Shown: piece by piece, positions 47,535-58,569 of the stretch | Layout of the letters: each line of letters begins with the position of its first letter | Position numbering within the stretch: position 1 is the first letter of the stretch | Source of the DNA: Shinisaurus crocodilurus | Lineage: Eukaryota > Chordata > Lepidosauria > Squamata > Shinisauridae | Assembly: GCA_021292165.1 (NCBI GenBank) | Contig: CM037880.1 | Span: 141,982,564 to 142,046,563, forward strand | DNA: 64,000 nt | Direction: 5' to 3' | Translations under genes and position numbers: made by a program | Notes under the pieces: generated by a model | Databases searched by the model: none | The model's input: the letters and a program-made list of their open reading frames with translations, nothing else | What the model was told of the DNA's origin: nothing

Positions 47535-50500
47535 TCAAGACAACAGCATCAGCTTTGTCAATTTCTGATGCTGCTCTTTTCCGATAGGTTTTGAAAGAAG
47601 ATCTGCAGGAATTTCATTCTCTGCCAAATATAGGACTTCTATCAAACCATCCCTGATGCATTCCTTTGCATGGTTCATTTTAATTTGTAAATATTTTGTC
47701 CTTTGCTTACTGCTTTCAGTTCTTAGAATTGCAATGCTGGCCTGATTGTCCTGATATACTTTCACAGGTTTACTAACATCAACCCTGGCATCTTTAAATA
47801 ATTGTAACAGCCATTCAATATTTACAATCGCATAGCTCAGTGCATTAAGTTCGGCTTCGGTCGAACTTAAGCTTACAGTTGTTTGCTTTTTACAAGACCA
47901 ATCAAATAAAGCATTGTTAAAAAAATAACAAACACCAGATGTGCTTTTGCTATCTTTGCTATCGCTACCAAAGCTTGCATCTGCGTGGATTTGTAGACCT
48001 CCTGTACGCTGATTTGTGAAACGTAACCTGAAATGTAATGTTCCTTTCAGGTAGCGTACAACCCTTTTCAGTGCTTTCCACGACTGCTCTGTGGGGTTTA
48101 TGGTTTGTCTGCTTAGCAGATTTATACCGGCCGCAATATCTGGTCTTGTAGCCTTTGCTATAAAGCTCAACTGTCCTAGCACACTTCTATACAATGTGAC
48201 ATCTTCAAATTGCTTGATGTCATCCAGTGATTGGAAATCCACAATCATTGGTGTTTCTACTGTGTTAGCATTGCCTAAATGTAATTTTTCTATTACATCT
48301 TTAATTTTCTTCGTTTGATGCATTAAAACACTGCCTTCTTGGTCTGTCTCCACTTCTAAAGAAAGATAATTGGTTACATCACCAAGACATTTTAATTCAA
48401 AATGGGTTTGGAGGTCTTGCACCAACTTATCATATTGTTTTTTCTCAGACCAGAAAATTTATTTATTTATTTATTTATTACATTTATCAATCGCCCATCT
48501 GGCCAACCATCTGGCCGGTCACCCGGCCACCCGGCCAATCCAAAGGTCATCAACATAACACAGGATATATATTCTATGTTTATGCTCTTCCTTAATAAAT
48601 AAACACTGGTCTGCTATACCTTGTACAAAACCCAAATTAATTAAAGTTTTAGTCAAAACTGTGTTCCAACACCTGGCAGATTGTTTTAAGCCATACAAAG
48701 ATTTTCTCAGCTTGCAAACAAAATCCTTTTTTACCTTAATACCATCTGGTGGCAACATGTAAATGTCTTCTGACAATTCTCCATACAAGAAAGCCGTCGT
48801 TACATCTAGATGTGACATGTGCATATGGTTTTCAGCATTCGGATAGTTTCAAAGCGAATAGTTGGTGCAAACACCTCATGATAATCCTGCCCTGCGATTT
48901 GAGCAAACCTACGAGCGACCAACCTAGCTTTGTGCCGTACAACTTTCCCTGACTGATCAGTTTTTACTTTAAAGATCCACCTACTATCAATCAGTTTCAT
49001 GGAAGGATGTTTCTTTACTAACTTCCACGTTTTGTTCTTTTCTAACGAGTTTAGTTCTGCTTGCATAGCAGTCAACCATGGTTTTGCATCCTCAGTAGAC
49101 AGCTTTTCAATCTCCTTATAATTCTGAGGCTCAAAAAAAACTGTTCCTGCGAATTCGTCTTGATATCTAACAGGACTTTTTTTAACTCGTTTTGTTCTAC
49201 ACCCCCCCCCTCCGTTCCTCATCAGAGTTCTCAGGTTCCTTTTTAAGTGAAACAGTACCTATTGTAAATAAAGGTTTCTGTTCACCTTCATCACCTGAAT
49301 TTCTTGGGGTTTCAGTATCAGATTCTTCTGACTGGTATGGGGTATTCTTAACACTTTCATACTCTGAATCTGTGTCTGATTCTGAATCTGCCTTTGAAAT
49401 ATCAGAGGCAGTACTTCTAACTGGATATGATTGAAAAATTCCAACACCCTCCCAATTAACATTGCACTCAACACTCCTTGTTAATCTTATAGTTTGAGTG
49501 TCAGTCATAAGAACATGGTATGATCCTTTCTCATAACCAAGAAATGTTCCTTGCAATCCCCGCTTGTCTAACTTTTGACCTTGGGGTGTATGTACCCACA
49601 TGTCAGAACCAAAAATTCTGAAATGTTTAACAGAAGGCTTCCTGTTATACATTTTCTCATATGGTGTACACTTCAAAACAGAAATGAAGCTTCTATTATG
49701 AACATAATTGAAACAATTAAGAGCTTCTGCCCAAAAATCATCAGTTAGTTTTGCATCATGCAATAGAGTTTTCAAACCTTGCAAAAGAGTTTGATTGGCT
49801 CTTTCACACAATCCATTCTGCCAAAGAGAACGAGGACTTGCAACCATATGCTCAATTCCTTGCTCACTGAGAAAAGCATTAAATTGTGCTGAACAAAATC
49901 CCCCCCCCCCATATCTGTAAAGAAACAGGTAACATGGGAACTATGCCTGTTCTTTACCCAGGCACAGAATGCTTTGAACTTGTCCAGAGCTTCTGCTTTC
50001 CTTTGTAACATGTACACAAAGGTGTATCTTGTATACTGATCAATGAGCACCATAAAGTAACATGCCCCACCTCTGGAAGTTGTCAGAGGTCCTACAAGAT
50101 CACCGTGTACATATTGAAATGCCTTTTCAGCTTTTCTCTCAGTTTTAATCCCCTTTCGAGCTTGCTTTACTTTGTTTTGAGCACAGGATATACGGTACAT
50201 TTCATGTGACAATCACATTTCTTTAAATGCATCCCTTCAACTATCTTTTCCATTTGTTTTACAGCTTGGAAATTTAAATGCCCAAACTTTCTATGATAAC
50301 TATGAATGCAATTATCATGCAATGGTGCATTTGATTTTAAATTCATGGTTGTTGCTTCACAACCTTCATTTTCTTTATCATTGTTACTAACACAATATGA
50401 TATAAGAAACAAACCATCTTTCAGTTTACCATACAAAAACACTTTACCATTTTTCAGTATTTCACATTTAGTTGCATTAAACCTGACAACAAAACCTTGC

Positions 50501-51522
50501 TCTGTGAGCTGAGAAATACTTAGCAAGTTTTCAGATAAATCAGGAGCATATAAACAATTTCTTATGGTTGTATTCAAACCTTTCAGAAACAGTCCCATGC
50601 CCTTCACTGTTGAACACTTGCTTTTGGCCAGATGAATAATGCCCTTTTGCCTTGTAATAGACTGGAACAACCACTCATCTTTACAAATATGTCGAGTAGC
50701 TCCACTGTCTATTACAAAATGGTCCCATTTCTTCGTTGCAGTGGACCTGGTAAACAGTGTTTTTGTTGTTGCAGAAGAAGGCGGCTTTGAAGACTGTGGT
50801 GACCCCTGCTGTTTCTTCTTACTTTTGCAGTCCTTGCGGAAATGACCGGTTTTGCCACACGCAAAACACCGCCGCACCTTTAAGGCTGTTGCTTGCTCCT
50901 CACCCCTGCTGTTTGCTACAGGCTTCTGAGCAACCTCAGAGTTATTTTTACAGTTTGTAGCAGCCCGTCTGTCAACCTCAGCCATGAGCCTTTCCTGAAC
51001 CAGTTCTACAGTCAATTGTGCTGCAGGCAAAGTAGCCAATTGAGCAGCTACTGACTCAAAGCTGTAGTCCAGGCTGGTTAACACTATGTAGCAAAACTGC
51101 AGGTCAGGGATTTCTATGTCTCGGGACAGCAGTTCATGTCTTAGTGAACGCAAGTGTCTTAAATGAGCAGACACATCCCCACCTGGTGATAGTTCAGCCC
51201 GATAAAGTTTCTTAAAGAAAATGATAGCTGACCCTGTTTCTCTGCGTAGGTGGATGGTCTGCAAGGCTTGCCACATCTGTTTCGCTGTTGTCTTCCCATG
51301 TATATTCACCAACTGTTGGTCAGACACCGCCAGCGTGATTAAAGCCTTTGCCTTGACATTAGCTGCAGTCCAAGCCGCCGAAACAGCCGCAGGAGGGTCA
51401 TCAATTACTGCATGCCAAACATTCTCCAGCCTGAGATAAGCCTCCATCCGATGACTCCACATTGTGAAATTTGAGTCATCCAGCTGAGGGAAGGTGAAAC
51501 CCTTTTACCGACGTTCAGCCAT
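47535..51522 (-). pseudogene. Copia gag-pol polyprotein, frameshifted
   Basis: The likely start ATG at 51522-51520 is followed after five codons by TAA (51507-51505), then KGFTFPQLDDSNFTMWSHRM and a gag (UBN2-like) core. In order there follow the CCHC knuckle CFACGKTGHFRKDC, protease VIDSGATRHIC, the integrase HHCC region (HRKFGHLNFQAVKQ...CDCHMKC), and the integrase core with DLVGPL and FTDMGG, shifted at the C-run 49903-49912. Next come NGLCERANQTLL, another shift at the C-run 49201-49209, RT with WIFKVKTDQSG, FLYGELSEDIYM, LYGLKQSARCW and ILCYVDDL. The 48458-48540 insertion follows, then DKLVQDLQTHFELKCLG and RNase H (QIHADASFGSD, STEAELNALS). It would run as one polyprotein of about 1,300 codons if unbroken. 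Confidence 0.92.
48458..48540 (-). mobile_element. Truncated retroposon tail inside Copia RT
   Basis: This is an 80-bp insertion just after the YVDD motif of the Copia RT. On the minus strand it carries GGCCGGGTGGCCGGGTGACC, GGCCAGATGGTTGGCCAGAT, GGGCGATTGATAAATG and an AATAAATAAATAAA tail, the family at 12904-12972 and 38838-38960. It is the youngest event in this nested stack. Confidence 0.85.
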
Positions 51523-51628
51523 ACTGCTAGCTGCAATTCAGCCAAATAATTTATAGGCTGCTCTGTACTCAAAACAACATACAGCAATATAAATCAAACT
51601 GCTTCCTCTCTGGATCCCAGGACCTTTT

Positions 51629-51646
51629 AACTGGGCCCATAACCAA
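51629..51646 (-). promoter_or_regulatory. Copia primer-binding site matching initiator tRNA-Met anticodon arm
   Basis: Two bases inside the 5' LTR border the plus strand reads CTGGGCCCATAACC (51631-51644). This equals the anticodon stem-loop of vertebrate initiator tRNA-Met (CAT anticodon in CTGGGCCCATAACCCAG). The minus-strand RNA is therefore complementary to the internal part of the tRNA and not to its 3' CCA end, as known for Drosophila copia, which is primed by a 5' half of tRNAi-Met. The sequence match is direct; use as primer is inferred. Confidence 0.88.
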
Positions 51647-51999
51647 TGTCAGCAGCAGGAGGAAAATAAATTACCTCCAACGCAGCAGGTCCAGAAAGCA
51701 GAGGGTAGTGATTATATATATACAGTTTTATTGTAGAGTAACAGAGTATATAATTGCAGTCTCCCTGTACAAAGGGAGCTTACCATACAGTAGTAGTAGC
51801 AGTTGTTTCTTATCCAAGGCACAGCAACACACAGTAGGGTTTGCAGCAACAGAGTAGCTACTGCAGCAACCTAGAGCACAGCTCAGCTGTCTTAAGTAGC
51901 AGCTAAATGGTGCCTCACCCTGTTCACAGGTGCAGGCAGTTACATGCCTTCGCTGTGAGTCAAAACTTACCACGTGTGATGTTACACGAAATACTAACA
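51647..51999 (-). repeat. Copia 5' LTR
   Basis: This is the 353-bp partner of 47132-47493 with the same TG...CA borders, followed by the duplicated TAGCC at 52000-52004. As the upstream LTR of a minus-strand element it would hold the promoter. Confidence 0.95.
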
Positions 52000-53004
52000 T
52001 AGCCTTCAGAAGAGGAGACTGAGGGGAGATATGATAGCACTCTTCCAGTACTTGAAGGGTTGTCACACAGAGGAGGGCCAGGATCTCTTCTCGATCATCC
52101 CAGTTTGCAGGACACGGAATAATGGGCTCAAGTTACAGGAACCCAGATTCCACCTAAACATCAGGAAAATTTTCCTGACTGTCAGAGACAATAGAACCAA
52201 CTACCTAGGGAGGTGGTGGGCTCTCTCACTCTGGAGGCATTCAAGGTGCAGCTGGACAGCCATCTGTCGGGGATGCTTTGACCTGGATTCCTGCATTGAG
52301 TGGGGGTTTGGACTCGATGGCCTGGTAGGCCCCTTCTACTCTGTTTGGGTGTAGAATACGTTGTGGAGCAGATACCGTAATTTAGGCAGTGAAGTTATAA
52401 TTCTATTAATGACCATTATAATCTTGACTACCAAGTACTAGATTTCCCAAAATAGCACATTAGCAATATCTATCAAGCAAAGAATTACTTAATTTCTGTT
52501 CAGTTCTGGACTCCAGGAAGTCACCAGTCATTTCTTATTATAAATGAGTATTTTAATAGAAGCTAATTGTTTTATAAAGAAGAATTCAATTTATGATTAA
52601 TGATTGGGCTATGTTTAATTTCTTCCACATCATCTGCTTAAAAGAGCCTGGAAATAAATGCATCATTTCAGAGTTCTGGGATGTTAACCTACTACAAGAA
52701 TATGACATCTGAAAAAAGGAATGAAGATCATCTTAATAACTGTACAATCCTAAGCTGACTATCCACTTCCAAAATGTCCTTTTCCCACCAAGTCCTCCTC
52801 ATCTTTAACTCCCCTTTCACTGCTGCTACCTACTCTTCCTTCACAACCATCATATCCTCACCTGCTGCCTCAGCCACTACTATACACTTTGTCATCTCTT
52901 TCCTTTTTCTCTACTGTCTCCACTACCATGTCCACCCCATCCATTGCAACCTTTCCGTCGCCCCCTTCCCTCAAGTTCACCGCCAACCCATCAAGCTGGG
53001 TGCA

Positions 53005-53350
53005 GCAACAGTTCTGGTCACTGCAGCTAAAAAGGGATATTGTAAAGTTGGGGAAAGTGCAGAAAAGGGCAACTAGAATGACAAAGAGGCTGGAGCAATT
53101 CCTTTATGAGGAAAGGTGATAATGTCTGGAACTGTTGAGCTTAGAAAAAAGGTGAGTAACCAGAGGCATGATAGAGGTATACAAAATTATGCATGGTGTG
53201 GAGTAAGTGGATAGGGAGACAGAGCAGATAGGGAGATACTTTTCTCCTTCTCTCATAATACTAGAACCCAGGGGCATCCCATAGAGCTGATTGGTAGGAG
53301 ATTCAGGACAGATAAGAGGAAGTACTTCTTCACACAGCCTTGAACACCTT
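53005..53350 (+). mobile_element. CR1 LINE fragment
   Basis: The sequence CAGTTCTGGTCACTGCAGCT AAAAAGGGATATTGTAAAG, CAGAAAAGGGCAACTAGAAT, TTTATGAGGAAAGGTGATAA and AGGAAGTACTTCTTCACACA matches the C-terminal third of a CR1, the subfamily also seen at 44.74-45.57 kb. It is heavily decayed. Confidence 0.75.
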
Positions 53351-54479
53351 TATAAGCATTTCCACAACCACTGCTCCTTTCCTCCTCCACTGGGTCCTTC
53401 ACTACATGTATGTGAACAGAAAGGGCATATTTAAACCTTTACTGCTGACTTTGTTGGCGTGCATAGGGAAGCATTTGGAATAGGAGTATGGCTTTCTACA
53501 TGTTTTGAGATTCTTGAGGGGAAAAGACATGCACCAGATGGGCATCAAAATGCAACACCTCTTTGGGCTATGGCTAATTGCTGGAGGGGGCTTAGGGCCT
53601 GGCAGCTGAATGGAAATTACTGTACATTATCAGGGGCTCTGGGATTTGGCCCTGATATAGCCACACCACATAAACATGAGTCTAATGAGGGCAGACAGGA
53701 TCTTTGATACTCCATATGCTACCAGTTAAGGTATAAGATTTATTCTTGTTATTCTTGGTCAGGGAGAGAAATGGTATTGGTAACAATCAGTTTCTAAGTG
53801 CAAAAATCCCAATGCATTTATTTTGTGGGTGTCTTTCAATTTTAACATATTTTCCAAAGTTATTTGGGTATTTCTGGGTACAGGACTTGTGCCCATGTAA
53901 ATTCTTTTCTGATACTCTCAGGATTACCGTACTTCTGATTTACACTGCGGATGACTTCAGCATGGATATTTGTCCCAGAAATTCTTTGACTGATTTTTTT
54001 TTAAAGCAACAGATAAGGATTGCGCTCTACAAGGATTAATGCAAGGTGAGGGATGTTTCTTTTAATCACTTCATGCATGTTCTTTTAAAGAAGAACTGCG
54101 CACACAAAAGAGCCAATTTAATCACTAAATGCCATATTGGTGCTGATGAATGAGCTGCAGTTATGAATGAGGTGCAGTGGCAGAAGCAGATGAGTCATGG
54201 CTAAAAGAGGTTTTAGTGTTTTTTGGCAGCACATGCAGGAAAATCCGATAGCTGAGATGGTCTGCTTTGCTTCTTTGTCATTTTTTTAAAATCTTGTTTT
54301 GTTACATCTGCCTGAAAATGGAGGAAATGTGAACTATTTCAGAGTTGTACAACAATTTCCTTCAAGTGGCTGTTGTACAGTTTATGTTCAAAGGGGAGGT
54401 GAATGCAACAAGCATAAAGCAGGGACTATTTTTTGCAGTCACACTTTTGGAAAGAGATGGGCACTACTTGTTAGCAAGA

Positions 54480-54690
54480 GGAGGGACCATAGCTCAGTAG
54501 AGCATGTGTTTTGCATGCAGAAGGCCCAAGGTTCAACCCCAGGCATCTCCAGTTCAAAGAAGTAGCTGGATTAGCAGATTATGAGAAAGATGTTTGCCTG
54601 AGACTGTGGAGAGCCACTGCCAGTTAGATTAGATAATACTGGGCTAGATGGACCAATAGTCCGACTTAGTATAAAGCAGTTTCCATCTGT
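54480..54690 (+). mobile_element. tRNA-Ala-like SINE
   Basis: The head GGGACCATAGCTCAGTAGAG CATGTGTTTTGCATGCAGAA GG and B-box-like GGTTCAACCCC are followed by the body CAGTTCAAAGAAGTAGCTGG, GCCTGAGACTGTGGAGAGCC and the end GGGCTAGATGGACCAATAGT CCGACTTAGTATAAAGCAG. It is the uninterrupted counterpart of 16598-16852. Confidence 0.82.
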
Positions 54691-54691
54691 T

Positions 54692-54800
54692 CCAACAAGA
54701 ACAACAACGTTTTGTGGAACCTTAATGACTAGCATATTTTATTATGGCATAAGCTTTTGTAGACTACAATCCACTTCATCGAAGTCCTGGAGTGTGACCT
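54692..54800 (-). repeat. Dispersed repeat (TTTTGTGGAACCTTAATGACT family)
   Basis: The phrase AACAACGTTTTGTGGAACCT TAATGACTAGC, GGCATAAGCTTTTGTAGACT, ACAATCCACTTCATCGAAGT belongs to a repeat widespread in reptiles. The minus strand gives the usual reading (CGAAAGCTTATGC-like, GGTGCCACAA-like). I cannot give its class. It directly follows the SINE at 54480-54690. Confidence 0.5.
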
Positions 54801-55169
54801 TCAGTTGTCAGGTATATGTACACACATGGTTGTAAAGGAAAACACACTGTACAGATCGGAATTGAATGGCAATGGAATGCAAAAAGTAGTCTGTGACAAT
54901 TCAGTAAGAGTTTAAATGTATGCAACATGACCCTCAGCAGCAGTAATTGGTGATCATGTGATCGTCTTAGCATTGCTGAGTAAATTTACACCTAGTGGGA
55001 CAGGAAACCATTATCTATATTCAGACCCAAATGAATAGAGTTGAACTTGCTGATAAGTTGCAGGTCAGCAGTTTCATGCTAGAGTTTCCCTTTGAATATC
55101 CTCTATTCCCTCTACCTTCATCAAACATTACCGCCTAGACATAAGGGTTTGTGCAGATGCAGCCTTTGG

Positions 55170-55546
55170 CAGGATGGTTCTTTTTACAGTTTTGGCATGA
55201 CATCTCCCCCCTCTGGTTAGTCTTTTGTTTTTCAGTCATCCATATAGGTGAGTCACAGAGACCACAAAGAAGAACATGTTACTTACCTGTAACTGTGGTT
55301 CTTTACGTGGCCATCTGTGAACTCACACAAACTACCTTTCTCCCCACTTCGATGCCTCACTCTATTCTATTCCTCCACTGTGGTGGACTCAGAACCGAGA
55401 GGCAGGTGGGAGCTACACCTGAAGTGTGCGCAGAGGAAGTGGGTAGGACTCCTGCCTAAACTCTGTTCAGTGCAGGCATATAACCCATATGTGTGAGTTC
55501 ACAGATGACCATTCAAAGGACTACAGTTACAAGTAAGCAACCTGTC
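55170..55546 (+). mobile_element. DIRS right end (third/fourth copy): ICR plus right terminal repeat
   Basis: It starts in sequence similar to that preceding the element-B ICR (TTTTTACAG..., TTTTTCAGTCATCCATATAG). Then GTGAGTCACAGAGACCACAA AGAAGAAC is complementary to a DIRS left edge, and TGTTACTTACCTGTAACTGT GG is complementary to a DIRS right edge. A short right terminal repeat follows, ending GTTCACAGATGACCATTCAA AG and GTAAGCAACCTGT at about 55546. Only 12 bp separate it from the left edge of element B. Confidence 0.75.
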
Positions 55547-55558
55547 CAAAGTGGCATT

Positions 55559-55735
55559 GTTCTTCTTCGTGGTCTCTGTGCATCACACATATGGGCTCTG
55601 TGCCTGCACAGAGATGATTCGGGAAACTTCTAAAGCTGAGGAAAGTCGGGGGAACCCCTCCCCCACCATCTCACTGCGCATGTCTGCGCAGGTTCCTGCC
55701 CGATCCCTCAGTTCCTCTTCGACCGCCATTGTGGC
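55559..55735 (+). repeat. DIRS B left terminal repeat
   Basis: It starts GTTCTTCTTCGTGGTCTCTG TGCATCACACATATGGGC, then GATTCGGGAAACTTCTAAAG, CCCCTCCCCCACCATCTCAC, TGCGCATGTCTGCGCAGGTT, TCCCTCAGTTCCTCTTC. The same sequence appears inverted at 61310-61460. This inverted arrangement of the terminal repeats is characteristic of DIRS. Confidence 0.88.
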
Positions 55736-55738
55736 AAG

Positions 55739-57437
55739 ATGTTGGGAACTTCTGCTCATTATTCGAGTGCATTCGCTGAGGAAAAGTACTCCCCCATCTC
55801 CATCGGTACCGAAGGACTCCTCGGTACCAATGTCACTGCCACCTGTCGCATCCGTGTCAGAGGGGAGACAAACCAGACAGATCTCAACACCAGGAAGTGC
55901 ACCAGGAGGTGCCTCGGGTTCGAGACTCTCGCCCTCGGTATCGACGGTCGGTTTCAAGGGAAACCCATCGCTCAGAAGCTTGGCATCGATCCTGATCCCC
56001 GATGTCAGACTGGGGAGACAGATCAGACTGGTCTGTCCCGCCCCAGTGTGGCTACTACTGGGATGCCTGGTCCTTCAGGCACCCTTATGATGTAACATAC
56101 TGATGGCACCAGTACCAGGACTATCCACAAGGATTCGGTGGGGACTTCCCTCGCTCCCAAGCCGGACCACCTCAGGTGCATGGAGACTCTCCCACCTTCT
56201 TTCCACCTCTTCCACCAAGGCAGCCGCCTTTGGCCCTGCTGGGCAGACTGCCGAGCTGCTCTCTGTCTCCTCCTCGCTGAGCGCTCCTGTCCGGACTGAC
56301 CCTGCAACCCACCTTACCAGTGGCACAGCTACCGATGGCAGTTGAGGACCTGCCAGCCAGGCCTTCCAGATCTTCCCCAGAGGACTACAGGTCTCACACC
56401 TCGTCTTTGGTGTCGTACCCCCCTACAAAGCCATCACTGGATTCAGTGGTCGGTTCCAGGCAGGCTGACTTCCCTTTGGAGGATCTGGGCCATTTCGTGG
56501 ATCAAGTCCAATGAATAGCCCAGTCCCATGGGATCGAGACCAAGAAGGTGGAGCAGCGTGTCCAGGGCCCCGTTTTTGACACGGTCTATATGGAGGCTTC
56601 GGTGCCAACAGTGATTCCCTTCCTGCTGACTCTTCTCCAGACAGCTCAGCAGACTTGGTCAACGCCAGCAACAACACCTGCCACCGCCAAGCAGCTTGAG
56701 GCAATGTATCGGGTCCGAGAGGACAGTGCCAAACTCCTCTTCTCCCACTCGGTGCTGAATTCTGTTATGGTTGAGTTGTCGCAAACCAGATCTGGCAAGT
56801 AGCATTTGGCACCCATGGACAAGGAAGGGTGCTGCCTGGACCTCTTCAGGCGCAGGATTTACTCCTTCACCTCCCTCGGTCTTCGGGTGGCAAATTACCA
56901 AGCGACCATGGCCAGATACCAACTTTTCCTCTGGGAAAAGGTCGGGTCCCTGTGTGATTACCTACCCGACGACAAGAGGGAGCTGCCACGGGTATTTCAA
57001 GAGGAGGCTTCCAAATTGGCCAGGCAACAGATCCACACTGCTCGGCACCAGGTGGACTGTCACAGCAGGGCTATGATAGGCTCTGTGGCTCTGCACCACC
57101 ACGCCTGGCTACAATCCACAGCCCTGACCCAGGAGACGAAGAGCCGGCTCGAAGATCTGCCCTTTGATGGGGAAAGACTTTTCAATGCTTCCACCGACGA
57201 GTCCCTGGACACCATCCAGAAGGCCAAAACAATGGCCAAGAAGATGGGACTTGGACCACCTCCTCCGGCTCAACCATACTGCCAGAGGAGGTGGTTCTGA
57301 TAACCATCTTCATACTTGTCCTCCTTCCCTCAGCAGCAGCAGCAGCCTCGCCCACAGCAGCCTTCGGTACCGAGACGACCTTACATCCCACCTCAGTACC
57401 GGGGCTTCCATAAGGGAGGTGATTACGCCTCCAGGCG
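55739..57437 (+). pseudogene. DIRS B gag-like gene
   Basis: The best-preserved parts are at 56548-56802 and 56806-57300, separated by one TAG. They include GPVFDTVYMEASVPTVIPFL, KLLFSHSVLNSVMVELS, LRVANYQATMARYQLFLWEK, VGSLCDYLPDDKRELPRVFQ, RLEDLPFDGERLFNASTDES and a Gln/Pro/Arg-rich tail ending GDYASRR at 57437. Upstream (55739-56540) several frames are needed. The domain order equals element A. It is a structural protein gene, now disabled by stops and shifts. Confidence 0.8.
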
Positions 57438-57440
57438 GTG

Positions 57441-58349
57441 TCTTTGTTCTTTGCTTGCTGCACAGCCCTCCATATTTTGGTAACAGACTGGCTCCCTTCC
57501 TACTGTCGGGCTAGCTCTCCTAGCCCCTCCAGTTCTGATTCCCTAACTCCAAAACAGCACTGGTCAGATTCTGTGGGAATGGACTCGGGAACAGACGGGG
57601 AGGGGGAAGAGGAGGCCGCAGAGATGCCTCTCTGTGAAGATAACCAGGACCCAGCTGTGCTGTCAAGGTTAGAGCTAGAGGCCGGGGAAGGCGGGGAGAA
57701 GAATCTCTGGGAACAGGGAAGGCAGAAGCAGGGGAAGGGGGGAACCCAGCCTCTGTAACTGATGCTCGAGAGTGGCGTAAATTACGTAGTCAAGAAGAGC
57801 CAGTGTGGCATAGTGGTTAGAGTGTTGGACTGGGACTCGGGAGATCCAGGTTCTAGTCCCCACTCGGCCATGAAACTCACTGGGTGACTTTGGGCCAGTC
57901 ACTGACTCTCAGCCTAACCTACCTCACAGGGTTGTTGTGAGGATAAAATGGAGAGGAGGAAGAGGAGGATTATGTAAGCCGCCTTGGGTTCCTTGCAGGG
58001 GAAAAAAGGCGGGGTATAAATATAATAAATAAATAAATAAGAACAGCTGACATCTCTTCGTCAATCAGCTCAGTTGGCTAACAAGACTTTTGACGTGTCT
58101 TAGGGGTGGAGTCGGTTCTCTAGTTTTAGGGTGAGGAAGCGCAAAACACCTCAGTGCAGAATCAACTGTTTAGCATTCCTGACCTCCCATTGAGGGGATA
58201 AAGGGTCTTGAATCAATTTATTTACTTTTGTGTAACACTTTTCTGCAACCACCTGAGTTGCCCTGCTTTTGCTTTACTACAAAGAAACCCGTGAGCTGCG
58301 TTTGACGTTCTGGCTGGAGAGAGGGGAGTAGGAGAGAGACACACACAAC
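57441..58349 (+). mobile_element. Candidate solo LTR inside DIRS B (with SINE)
   Basis: Between the end of gag (GDYASRR) and the resumption of DIRS RT (SWEQRTLDSWVHSIIQHGYR) lie about 900 bp with no DIRS similarity. They begin near TGTCTTTGTTCTTTGCTTGC and end near ACACACACAACA. Removing the SINE (57798-58040) leaves about 665 bp that read like an LTR (T-rich end, ACTACAAAGAAACCCGTGAG). No target duplication could be shown. Confidence 0.4.
57798..58040 (+). mobile_element. tRNA-derived SINE (Sauria/Squam-like)
   Basis: This is a full copy from GCCAGTGTGGCATAGTGGTT AGAGTG through GGTTCTAGTCCCCACTCGG to GGCGGGGTATAAATATAATA with an AAATAAATAAAT tail. It is the same family as 45568-45804 and shows few differences from it. 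Confidence 0.9.
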
Positions 58350-58569
58350 ACCTACCATCTTGGGAGCAGAGAACATTGGACAGCTGGGTACATTCCATCA
58401 TCCAGCATGGGTACAGGATCGAGTTCAATGCTCTCCCTCCTTTTCTTGGCATCCGAACCACGCGGCCGTCCACCCCCCCTGCGAGAAGAGGTGACTTCCC
58501 TGCTATAAAAGGGAGTGTTCCATCCAGTTCCCACTTATCTGCAGCAGGAAGGCCTCTACTGAAGGTATT
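58350..58569 (+). pseudogene. DIRS B reverse transcriptase, N-terminal remnant
   Basis: Translation from 58358 gives SWEQRTLDSWVHSIIQHGYR and IEFNALPPFLGIRTT, matching the conserved start of DIRS RT (WxxI..D.WVL.I...GY.IEF). It stops at about 58569, where the 5S-CR1 SINE begins. The palm with the catalytic aspartates is absent, so reverse transcription by this copy is impossible. Confidence 0.75.

Larger units (their letters stand above)
47132..51999 (-). mobile_element. Complete Ty1/copia LTR retrotransposon
   Basis: This 4,868-bp element on the minus strand has two LTRs (47132-47493 and 51647-51999) that start TG and end CA, and a perfect TAGCC target duplication (47127-47131 and 52000-52004) in the host CR1. 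The internal order read on the minus strand is primer-binding site, gag, protease, integrase, RT, RNase H: integrase before RT defines the Copia superfamily. The LTRs differ by a 7-bp indel, a second small indel and a few substitutions, so the insertion is fairly young. The coding region is frameshifted and carries an 80-bp insertion in RT, so this copy is not autonomous. Confidence 0.96.
45805..52353 (+). mobile_element. CR1 LINE, split by SINE and Copia insertions
   Basis: This CR1 is 5' truncated, starting in the RT fingers at 45805, and is interrupted by a SINE (46518-46770) and by a complete Copia element (47132-51999). It resumes at 52005 with the C-terminal coding tail and ends near 52353 after ACTCGATGGCCTGGTAGGCC. 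The two halves join cleanly over the 5-bp TAGCC duplication, proving that the Copia insertion is later than the CR1. Confidence 0.9.
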
